Of a DNA stretch of 64,000 bases, positions 54,930 through 64,000 are shown one piece after another; position 1 is the first letter of the stretch, and every line of letters begins with the position of its first letter. This DNA comes from Spisula solida (taxonomy: Eukaryota; Mollusca; Bivalvia; Venerida; Mactridae). The position numbers and the translations under genes are program-made. The notes under the pieces were generated by a model that was not told where the DNA came from, ran no database searches, and was given only the letters and a program-made list of their open reading frames with translations. The stretch is from the NCBI GenBank assembly GCA_947247005.1, contig OX365945.1, positions 13,026,501 to 13,090,500 on the forward strand, in the 5' to 3' direction.

Positions 54930-55850
54930 GCAGGTCAACTGCGCACTGATGGGGAGTAAAAAGTCAGGTCCACTGCGCACTGGTGGGGCGTGAAAAGGCA
55001 GGTCCACTGTGCACTGATGGGGAGTGAAAAGGCAGGTCCACTGTGGGTCCACTGTGCACTGATGGGAAGTGAAAAGGCAGGTTGACTGTGCACTGATGGG
55101 GAGTGAAAAGGCAGGTCCACTGTGTCCTGATTGGGAGTAAAAAGGCAGGTCCACTGTGTGCTGATTGGGAGTAAAAAGGCAGGTCCACTGTGTGCTGATT
55201 GGGAGTGAAAAGGCAGGCCAACTGTGCACTGATGGGGAGTGAAAAGGCAGGTCCACTGTGCACTGATGGGGAGTGAAAAGGCAGGTCCACTGTGCACTGA
55301 TGGGGAGTGAAAAGGCAGGTCCACTGTGCACTGATGGGGAGTGAAAAGGCAGGTCCGCTGTGCACTGATGGGGAGTGAAAGGGCAGGTCCACTGTGTGCT
55401 GATTGGGAGTAAAAAGGCAGGTCCACTGTGCACTGATTGGGAGTGAAAAGGCAGGTCCACTGTGCACTGATTGGGAGTGAAAAGGCAGGTCAACTGCGCA
55501 CTGATGGGGAGTGAAAAGGCAGGTCTACTGTGCAATGATTGGGAGTGAAAAGGCAGGTCCACTGTGCACTGATGGGGAGTGAAAAGGCAGGTCCACTGTG
55601 CAATGATGGGGAGTGAAAAGGCAGGTCCACTGTGCACTGATGGGGAGTGAAAAGGCAGGTCCACTGTGCACTGATGGGGAGTGAAAAGGCAGTCCACTGT
55701 GCACTGATGGGGAGTGAAAAGGCAGTCCACTGTGCACTGATGGGGAGTGAAAAGTCAGGTCCACTGTGCACTGATGGGGAGTGAAAAGTCGGGTCAACTG
55801 CGCACTGATGGAGAGTGAAAATTTCGTCAGGTCCACTGCGCACTGATGGG
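54930..55850. repeat. 34-bp minisatellite, array 1
   Basis: About 27 units of GTGAAAAGGCAGGTCCACTG followed by TGCACTGATGGGGA. Most units are identical or differ by one to three bases. Because 34 is not a multiple of three and the minus strand of the unit has no stop in any phase, all three minus frames stay open for 100-280 codons with a 34-residue period. These are not genes. Confidence 0.95.
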
Positions 55851-56362
55851 GATACGCTCCCTACAGCGCTTTGATTTCCACTTAACCGTTACAATTCACA
55901 CGCTGCTTAAACTACTAGAATATTTTGATATTTGACCTTTACAAAACTGCTGTGAACCCTGATACACATTTTCATTGGCTGGTGAAAGTTTACTTGTTTG
56001 TATAGAGAGTTATACGCAGAGAGTTTATAGTGAATATGAAGACTACGTGTTGAAAGGTTTAAACGAGTACACACTGTATGAGGTTTAAATAGTTCATGGT
56101 TCTATTGACTGGTCATTATTTATTTGTTTCAATCAATATGATAAACTGATAGTGCGAGAGTTTTAATTAATAATACAAGTCATTCTTTTAACACACGAGT
56201 GTTTTATATACAATGCATATCAAAACTCGTTTACATTATCACATTTGCCTCGCTGTACGCTGGTTTTGGATTCTCCTGTCTAAAAATAGCAATAGCGCTA
56301 ATACACTAGCGATAATGCAGAGCCTAGAAACGATGTAGTTTCGGGCGAGGCAATTGGAGAGT
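55851..56362. other. Unique spacer between the minisatellite arrays
   Basis: About 510 bp without repeat units or a recognisable gene. Confidence 0.6.
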
Positions 56363-56945
56363 ATGATGGGGAGTGAAAAGGCAGGTACACTGTGCACTGA
56401 ATGAGAGTGAAAAGGCAGGTCAACTGCGCACTGATGGGGAGTGAAAAGGCAGGTCCACTGCGTACTGATTCGGTGTGGAAAGGCAAGTCCACTGTGCACT
56501 GATGGGGAGTGAAAAGTCAGGTCCACTGTGCACTGATGGGGAGTGAAAAGTCAGGTCAACTGCGCACTGATGGGGAGTGAAAATTTCGTCAGGTCCACTG
56601 CGCACTGATGGGGAGTGAAAAGGCAGGTCCACTGTGCACTGATGGTGACAGAAAAGGCAGGTCCACTGTGTACTGATTCGGTGTGGAAAGGCAAGTCCAC
56701 TGCGCATTGATGGGGTGTGATAAGGCAGGTCCACTGCGCACTGATGGGGAGTGAAAAGGCAGGTCCACTGTGTACTGATTCGGTGTGGAAAGGCAAGTCC
56801 ACTGCGCACTGATGGGGAGTGATAAGGCAGGTCCACTGCGCACTGATGGGGAGTGAAAAGGCAGGTCCACTGTGCTTTGATGGGGAGTGAAAAGACAGGT
56901 CCACTGTGCTTTGATGGGAAGTGAAGAGGCAGGTCCACTGATTCT
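56363..56945. repeat. 34-bp minisatellite, array 2
   Basis: The same unit family as array 1, in the same orientation. A variant (GTACTGATTCGGTGTGGAAA, then GGCAAGTCCACTG) recurs several times beside standard units, giving an irregular higher-order pattern absent from array 1. Confidence 0.95.
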
Positions 56946-57391
56946 GATTAGTAGCAATCCAACTTACCAATGACTAGTACATTGTATAACAGTAAAGTAA
57001 AAAAGGCATTTTAAATGACAATAAACACATAATTTTATAATTATATAAACAAATGTTAACAAAATACACAATTGCATTGAAATGCACATTACACAGGGCT
57101 ATTAAGCTGGTTTAATTTCGATTTGTAGCAGGACAAATATACTCAGCTGTTCTTTTAATAATTTCATGTTTTTCATTTCTTTACTAGAATTAATTACAAG
57201 TAAAATAGCAATTTCAACGCGCCTAATATAAATAATAGTTATCTATTACAATATTGTTATCTCTGTTTAATGTTTATACTTTATTAAACTTTTCGAATGC
57301 CCTCTCGCTAAAAGGAAAAAATGTGCTTACCTCCGCACTATATTAATTGGAACTTAAACCGTTTCATTCCACTATATTTTCCTGTGTGATA
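56946..57391. other. Intergenic, no gene seen
   Basis: AT-rich, no feature. Confidence 0.5.
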
Positions 57392-57591
57392 GTTTGATAG
57401 CGAGTTGCCACGTATGCTTTGTTTAAATACCGCGGAGTATAATCCCCATTTTCGGAAAATACACTATGACTCAGACTGACTCTGTTTTATGTCCGGTTTG
57501 ATAGCGAGTTGCTATGCTTTGTTTAAATACCGCGGAGTATAATCCCCATTTTCGGAAAATACACTATGATTCAGACTGACTCTGTTTTATG
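57392..57591. repeat. 104-bp tandem duplication
   Basis: Copies start at 57392 and 57496 with GTTTGATAGCGAGTTGC and share TTTAAATACCGCGGAGTATA and CAGACTGACTCTGTTTTATG. The second lacks a five-base CACGT and has few other changes. Confidence 0.9.
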
Positions 57592-58155
57592 CCCACTTTC
57601 GGTTTCAGTATCTGGGTTATACGTTTTTACTCTGACCTCGCAGCGCCCATCCCCTCAAAGGCTATAAAGAAATAATACGACCTTTTCTGAACGCCCACCC
57701 AAACTTATCGCATATTTCAATTCAATCAATGAGCTCGTATTTTCCAAGTTTAATACTTAAACAGATAAACCTTCAATATATAGTTATATCAGTATATGTT
57801 CAGTCGTTATTATATAAATCTAATATAGTAAGCCTAAGATATATTAAAATTCAAACGAGACAGGATATAGTTATTGGTGATAATCCTAAGTATAGTCGCT
57901 TAAACCCCCAAAAGGGGTGCAAATACACATACATCGTCAAATTACCGGCATGGTTTATAAAAAAAATGCTCAAATTAACCGAACACCGATTTACTAGTAT
58001 TCTCAAATTTGTCTGATTGTCGCAACAGAAATTAAATATCCATGAATTTATAGTAGACATTTCTCATCTGATCAACCGATCCGTTTATTTGTCCTACAAG
58101 CCACTTGCGAGCCCCGTCCGAGCTGATTTTGGCGAACTCGTAATGGTCCAGCAAT

Positions 58156-59547
58156 GTGTACGGTAATAGGCCAGTACTGGGCCAGTACCGTAGTGCTAAC
58201 TGGGTATGTATTAATGACAATAATTTGACAACTACACATATTGCTCTCTCCAGGACTATCAATACAGAAAGGCCACTAGGGCCTAATATATGTATTAATG
58301 ACAACAAATTGACAACAGCGCATAGTGCTCCCTCCTCGTCTAGCTCAAGTAGTGATACCCCAGTAGAAACCACTTCCACAACAAACCCTAAACCAAGAAA
58401 GAACAAGAAAGCTGAAGTTAGTGTACGTGAATCACAACTAGCTAAAGGAAAGGCGAAGATAATAACTTTAGAGCATAAAATCAAAACCTATGAAGATAAC
58501 TTGAATCTCTTACAACCTGATAATGAAGGGGCACACTTTGAAAAACCAAATCAAGTACCTAAATCGGACGTTACCTCAGAGATCCTGGCACAACTTAAAT
58601 CCATACGTGACGATCTCACACAAAAACTAGAAATGCTGGAGATAAAAACACAATATCAACTCGAACAAAACAACCTGAAAATGCAGATTACTATACTTGA
58701 ACTACAAAGGGACTCAGCTGGGGACAGAACATACATGCTGCGGTAAATACACATTCGCAACATATGGCAGTGCCGACAATCCCATACTCACAAGGAATAG
58801 TCCCACCACAGGACCAAAGGAGCAACATAACTCCATACCCAAACATACACATAATTTGAGCGGCCCGTATCCACCACCCTCTGCACAGTACCAGTACCCA
58901 CATGTGGGAATACAACCAGCTGCTGAGCAATATTTGCATATGAACCATGCCATGCAGTACCCACCTACACAGTCTGCATCCCACTACCCACTGTCACAAA
59001 CTGGGATGATATACCCAGAGACCAGAGTTATGCAATACCCACAGGCATACACTGCTACGCAGTTCCCGCATGCACAACCCTTTGCTCAGCACCCACAGGT
59101 ACCAGCCTCTATGCAATATAAAAAGACGCAATCTAGTATGCTGTTCCCACAAATGCAAACTGCTATGCACCAACCGCCGACTTGCGTGCAACAAACTGTA
59201 CAGCATACATGGACCCAACCGTTGCAAGCCCCAGTAAAGGTACCACCCCCGCACTTGCAAGCCAGTGCAATCAAATACCAGGGACTAGGCTCATTCCACA
59301 AAGACGCCTTGCAAATGCTATAATTATACCTAATACCATATGTCATCTACCAGAAGGAAGAATACTGAATACAAATACTAGTACTCAGATACAGCCCGAA
59401 GAAACCTCAACAAATTCAAGCACCAGAATACAGATGCATACTGATGGTAGACTACCAAACACAAGTACTAGAACTCATATGCAACCAGAAGGACGGTCAA
59501 CTGTTGCGATTACCAGATGCAGATACAGCCAGAAGGAAGTTCAGTAA
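58156..59547 (+). pseudogene. LINE ORF1-like (gag-like) remnant
   Basis: Three overlapping frames make up one decayed ORF1. Frame one (58156-58746) has a serine-rich start, a lysine-rich stretch (KPRKNKKAEVSVRESQLAKG) and a heptad-like coiled coil (about LEHKIKTYEDNLNLL and QLKSIRDDLTQKLEMLEIKT). Frame two (58697-59323) is rich in Pro, Gln, Tyr and Met (such as QYPHVGIQPAAEQY). Frame three (about 59330-59547) has QPE/NTSTR repeats. Coiled coil plus low-complexity tail fits RNA-binding ORF1 proteins, but no zinc knuckle or RRM is visible. It lies upstream of an endonuclease-RT remnant on the same strand. Confidence 0.6.
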
Positions 59548-59599
59548 ATACAAATATTGATGCCCCGAAGGTATCTGAAGGAAACCCACTAAAAACAAG

Positions 59600-60248
59600 T
59601 ATTCTAACACGATCTGCGGATTAATCGTTTAAATATAGAGCGGACCTAACAATGTATTATTACCCCCATAAAACATACCTATCAAATTGGCTGTTTCTAT
59701 TTACGCCCAGTATCACGTGACATATTTATGAATGAATGAACGTAAACTTTATAGTATAATTTTCTACGAGCCACGATGACAAGTCGAGTTGCACGAGAAT
59801 CCAGTGTTACAGCTATGACGCATCTATTTTTAGAAACTCCAATATACTCTAGAAACCAAGTTTTATTAAAGCTTCTGATAATCAATTCATTTATATTTTT
59901 CATTTTATGAAATAGATACCATATACTCGTGTTATTAAAATTGTTTCAATGTTTAAAATGTGGTATTTCCTTCAGAAAATTACGAAGGTCGTTTTCATTA
60001 ACGAGGGAGGTAATTGTACCAGCTAATAAGCCACTCAATTTCAGCGTGGAATTATGTTCAATGTCAAATGGGTGAAAATGGAATGCGCGCAGTTAAATAG
60101 TGCGGGATATTATCGTATTTAGAATCGAAATAAAAACTCTGTTCTTGTATATTGTCGGTACGCACGAATGATTTAATTTTTCCGCATCCGAACTCCTGCC
60201 CGTGTTTTATTCACCGACAATAAACGCGAACAGATTTTTATTTCTTAA
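59600..60248. mobile_element. Palindrome-ended dispersed repeat, copy 2
   Basis: About 95% identical by eye to 1062-1761, with the same start and end. The left arm and loop of the palindrome are missing: TATTGTCGGT is followed directly by ACGCACGAATGATTTAATTT, so only one arm remains. It is inserted between the ORF1 remnant and the rest of the LINE. Plus orientation, as copy 1. Confidence 0.85.
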
Positions 60249-60276
60249 CCAGAGCACAGACACAGACGATAAGTAG

Positions 60277-60627
60277 ATCACAGCTACTAAGTTCAGAAAA
60301 ACAGTAGACCAGAAGGGGTGCACGTCAACTGAGACAAACAAAACCTCTAAGGAATCGAACATAAATATACACACAAAACCCCCAAGAACATCAACAACAC
60401 TCAACACTGGAAGTAAAATATCAGTAGAAAAAGACAAGACAGTATCTGAAAGAAGATATCCAGTAACAGACAGCAAGACATCAGTAATGTATAACAATAC
60501 TCAGACGAACCAAAACAAACAAAAGAGAAGATCTCGGCCAAGAATAGGCAATAATAAACTCGTTGTAAGTGATAGAAAGCAGTCTTTTTTAGACAAGGGC
60601 CGCTTCTCACCACCTTGGAGAAAATAG
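60277..60627 (+). pseudogene. LINE ORF fragment, lysine/threonine-rich tail
   Basis: An open stretch of 116 codons with a basic, polar sequence (for example NQNKQKRRSRPRIGNNKL) ending just before the endonuclease block. It is probably the C-terminal tail of ORF1. No domain recognised. Confidence 0.45.
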
Positions 60628-61258
60628 TTAAGATCAGCAGTCTCAATGTCAATAACATAGAGGGAAAGATACTTCTCACACTTCGATTTGACGCACGACT
60701 TCACTATAAAATCTGTGGACGATAATGACATGAGGGTGGACTTCGCTAAATTCAGAGGTTATGGTGGAACAGCGGTTCTCTGGCGTAAAGAGCTGTCCCA
60801 TCATGTTAGGACTGTTGATATTGACAACTGCAGACTGAATATTATACTCATGAACACTCTACCAAAGCCAATATGCCTTCTGAATGTATATATGCCTTCA
60901 ACCAATAGCAGTGATGATGAATATAAAGACTGTGCCCATCAACTGTATGAGATAATTCATTCAGACATACCAGGACGAATACTACGTCGTAATCACAGGT
61001 GGCATGAATGCGTCATTATACAGACAAATCCCAAGAGATCGGTACTTTCAAAAGTATATCAGTGACCATTCTCTAAAGCCATGTTGTCAACAACAGAAGG
61101 ACACTTATATCTCGCACTGTGGAAAGTACAGTTCTCAAATTGACTACTTCTTAGTCCCTATTGCAAATAACTCTCTTATTAATGAGTATACTATACATGA
61201 CATGGAACCTACTAATACTTCAGACCACACGGCAATCTCAATAGAACTAAACCTGGAG
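60628..61258 (+). pseudogene. LINE AP-endonuclease domain remnant
   Basis: It begins KISSLNVNNIEGK, the usual first strand of EEP endonucleases of LINEs. After a deletion that removes the LQETH-type block it resumes with FRGYGGTAVLWRKELSHHV and LNVYMPSTNSSDD. A frameshift near 61000 leads to MNASLYRQ and, at 61141-61250, QIDYFLVP and TSDHTAISIEL, the closing SDH motif. The domain would nick target DNA, but this copy is dead. Confidence 0.8.
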
Positions 61259-62589
61259 GTTAATCGTCGCTCCTTTAAGCAAGAACATAGGACAATGATA
61301 GCAAAACCAAATTGGGAGAAGTGCAACAGGCTAGTATATAAGTCAGATTTAGAAAAAGGTCTGAAAAATAAAGATGAGTGTAAGACTGTACAAGACAAAA
61401 TCTCTAAGCTAATAAGTACTCTACATAAAGCAGGAAAAGAGTCAATACCAAAGTACCGGAAACAAAGGATGTTAAAAACAGTAGGAAGAGGAATATGGAT
61501 TTCAGAAATCAGTAAGGCATCAATAGAGTCCAAGCGGTTATTCTACTTATATAAGTGCAATAATAGACAATCAGATTCCATTAAAGAAGAAATGAAAAGA
61601 AAAAAATACAACTACGACGTCTCCAAAGAAAGGTTCATGCAAGCTGCAAATACAAACTTGTCAATGAACTTATGCAGGCATCTGAAGATGATTCGAAAGT
61701 ATTCTACAAAGCAATCAACGCACAAAGAAAGAATAACGCAGGACCAGTGCAACTCCTGAGAGTGGACAAAAAGGAAATTACTGAACCAACCGAAATACTA
61801 GAAGCTTGGAAAACTCATTTTCAAAAACTTGCTACACCCAAAACTGACACTTTAGAACCACTCTGTAAGGTGAACCTTTCTACCATACAAAATAAAGTGA
61901 TTGAGGAGCGTGAGCGGACGTAGGGACCCCCCCCCCCCCCTGGACCCAGTCACGGAGAAAGATATCATCAAAGCAATTTCAGGTCTAAATAATGGAAAAT
62001 CCTGTGACTCTGACTACATCGCGGCTGAACACTTGATGTATGGGAGAGAAGAAGTAGCTCCAACATTAAAGGAAATCATTATTGAAATGTTGGTAGATCT
62101 GGATGTTCCACAAGCTCTCAAAAGTGGGGTGCTCACCCCAGTACATAAGAAGTGGAAAGATAAGTTTATCCCTGGAAACTACCGAGGAATTGTTGTCACA
62201 CACACAATTATGAAAATACTAGAGTCAATTCTCAAAGACCGACTAGATGGTATTTTTAACCCACAGCAAAATAGACTTCAAAGAGGTTTCACTGAAAAAA
62301 GTTCGTCCCTAAATACAGCATTCATTGTTTCAGAAACCATCAATCAATATGCAAACAACCCCTCCTTCTAACAACGCTGGATGCCCAAAAAGCATTTGAC
62401 ACGGTAGACCATAACATACTGTTTAATAAACTTTACCGCCTTGGTGTCACCGGCCATCTATGGATTATCCTGCGCAATTTATATCGAGACTCGTCAGTAA
62501 AAGTCAAATGTGACGGACAACTGTCAGAAGAATTTTCGCTACCGCAAGGGACTAAACAAAGGGCAAAGTTATCAACTACCCTTTACAGT
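61259..62589 (+). pseudogene. LINE reverse transcriptase, first half, frameshifted
   Basis: It continues the endonuclease. A linker is followed by the RT entry region (LKSGVLTPVHKKWKD, NYRGIVVTHTIMKILES), then QRGFTEKSSSLNTAF and TLDAQKAFDTVDHNIL with the first catalytic aspartate. Frames change near 61650, at a 14-base C run (61927-61940) and at 62371. The frame reaches the ACAGT at 62585, where another element is inserted. Confidence 0.85.
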
Positions 62590-63417
62590 TTCAGTTTCAG
62601 TTTATTAGCTATCGGCAAAACATTTGCCTTTGGCTATTAACAAAGACATGATAAATCATGGCAAAGACAACATATTTACAAAAACAAACAAATAGTGAAA
62701 ATATAAACAAACATAAAGAACATTAATACATATTCATACATACATGATCATAAAACATTCAAGAATTCAAGGGAAGATTTACGTAATTGTTGGGCTTCTT
62801 TTATAAATTTTGCAAGGTTATACGTACATTTTTTACTTTTTGATGACATGATAGATATGAATTTTTGGGCACTAGGCCAGGAGCAATTTCCTAAGTATTT
62901 TAGTCGTAAGTCTCTGTATAGTGAGCAGCACATGGTAAAATGGTATTCCGATTCCCGTACATTTTGATTACATAATTTACATAGTCTGTTTTCTCTATCA
63001 ATATTATTATATCTACCTAATTCTATTTCTAAACAGTGAGAACTTAATCTGATGTTAGTTAATTGTCTTCTGAGATTTTCATTTTTAATATTGACCAAAT
63101 AATTTTCAAAGCAGAATTCTGTTTTAAACTTACAATACCAATTTAGTTTTGACATAGTATTAATATTAGTACTCCATTCTTGAACAAATTGGTCTCTAAT
63201 TCTTGTTTTTAGAGGGTTAAAATAATTTACGTTTTGGTCAAAATACAATCTTATATTAGGAAAACCTAGATGATCTATTATCGAGTTCATTCTACTAGCC
63301 CAACACGGGGTTAAAACATTATTACATAGATCACGGTACATATGGTAACTTGGTAGATCTATATTTTTCATCATTTTTAACCAAAACTTGATTGATCGAT
63401 TTACAAATGCTATAATA
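62590..63417 (-). mobile_element. 5'-truncated LINE inserted into the older LINE
   Basis: An 828-bp fragment in opposite orientation. In sense it holds the last 208 codons of an RT ORF (63374-62748), ending in a Cys/His motif (CKLCNQNVRESEYHFTMCC), then a 3' UTR and the tail AATAAACTGAAACTGAAACT. Truncated 5' end, intact 3' end and short tail repeats are typical of LINE retrotransposition. It is flanked by ACAGT (62585-62589 and 63418-63422). The family differs from the host LINE, whose own RT lacks this C-terminal motif in the part seen. Confidence 0.85.
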
Positions 63418-63422
63418 ACAGT

Positions 63423-64000
63423 ACCCTGAATGACATACAGAGGAGTGGATTAGGTGCCTCCATAGGTAACATACAAGTAGCTGCACTAACATGTGCTGAT
63501 GATATAGCTTTGCTAGCTGGAAATGGTCTTGAAATGCAAGCACTACTTGACATAGTGGACTTTTGTACGGCACAGGATTTGGTTACCGTTAACCCAGAGA
63601 AGTCTGAAACCCTATCCTTCTGAAACAACATGAAGCCGTTAGTAGCAATAATTGTCTCTATATGATCAACTATAAAGAATCGGTTATACACCTTGGTATA
63701 TCTCGTAACTCAAGAAACAAACTCGAACATTGCAGAGCGCATCAAGACTGGCAGAAATACTATACACTCTCTACTAGGCCCAGGTCTGAATGCCAGAAGA
63801 GGTCTCTCTCCTAAGGTTGCCTACAAAATGTGGAAGACTTTTGTTGTGCCAAGATTTATGCACGGAGCTGAGGTTCTAAATGTCACAAATACCGATATTG
63901 GAAAGTTTGAGCGATTACAACGACAGATGTGCAGATATAAGCAGGGTCTCCGCCCCCTAGAGCAGCAAACACAGCGGTATATGTACTCTTCGGAGCTGAG
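63423..64000 (+). pseudogene. LINE reverse transcriptase, second half, runs off the window
   Basis: It resumes in frame after the insertion with LNDIQRSGLGASIGN, the catalytic CADDIALLAG (63492-63521) and VNPEKSET. A TGA near 63621 and two frame changes follow, then a thumb-like region (GPGLNARRGLSPKVAYKMWK, VVPRFMHGAEVL). The element continues beyond base 64000. Confidence 0.85.

Noticed and set aside
54897..56970. ORFs up to 277 codons on the minus strand
   Set aside because: They are the translation of a 34-bp minisatellite in all three phases, without splice or start context.

Overview
This is a window of AT-rich animal nuclear DNA, almost certainly from a bivalve mollusc. I base that on dispersed repeats I associate with bivalve genomes: a tandem AGGTCA-rich element opened by a hairpin starting AGCTCACCTGAGCAC, a repeat with GGGGGCATAATTTC units, and a repeat opening with a CCCCCT...GATGAAATCGG motif. 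The ORF style also fits: exons with GT-AG introns, LINE remnants and a Ty3/gypsy retrotransposon. The species cannot be fixed from sequence alone.

Layout. Bases 1-33,790 are a gene-poor mosaic of repeats. They hold a 700-bp palindrome-ended repeat, the AGGTCA element (3121-4998), a CR1/L2-like LINE fragment split by another repeat (5100-7028), several inverted-repeat elements (7746-8436, 17663-17859, 20195-20328, 31436-31774, 33055-33412) and a 2.58-kb foldback-like giant inverted repeat (20521-23100). I find no convincing host gene there.

Bases 33,795-45,692 are a complete-looking Ty3/gypsy LTR retrotransposon on the minus strand, called here the TatD/PHD element. It has two apparently identical 291-bp LTRs, a GTAT target duplication, a tRNA-Ser(GCU)-type primer binding site and a polypurine tract. 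Its intact Pol reads protease, RT, RNase H, integrase and a C-terminal KDM7-like PHD finger. In the position where env would lie there is an intact ORF with a C2H2-type finger and a TatD metal-dependent nuclease domain with all expected metal ligands. No gag is recognisable. The 3.4-kb leader is non-coding, and splice signals suggest the ORFs are read from spliced RNAs. The 3' UTR carries 13 copies of a GGACAAMATGACC motif in two tandem arrays. This is the most unusual system in the window.

Bases 46,216-49,928 are a host gene on the minus strand. An exon encoding nine copies of a YxDNxxNRxxxRVGxPxG repeat ends in a consensus donor. A second exon, in the same phase, encodes a full TKL-like protein kinase. 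I infer one gene encoding an 878-residue repeat-kinase protein. The retrotransposon lies about 0.5 kb downstream of its stop, in the same orientation.

Bases 50,000-64,000 are again repeats: an inverted-repeat element, two 104-bp tandem duplications and two blocks of a 34-bp minisatellite (54930-55850 and 56363-56945). An old LINE (about 58156 to the window end) has been broken by frameshifts and by two later insertions: a second copy of the 700-bp palindrome repeat, and a 5'-truncated LINE of another family.
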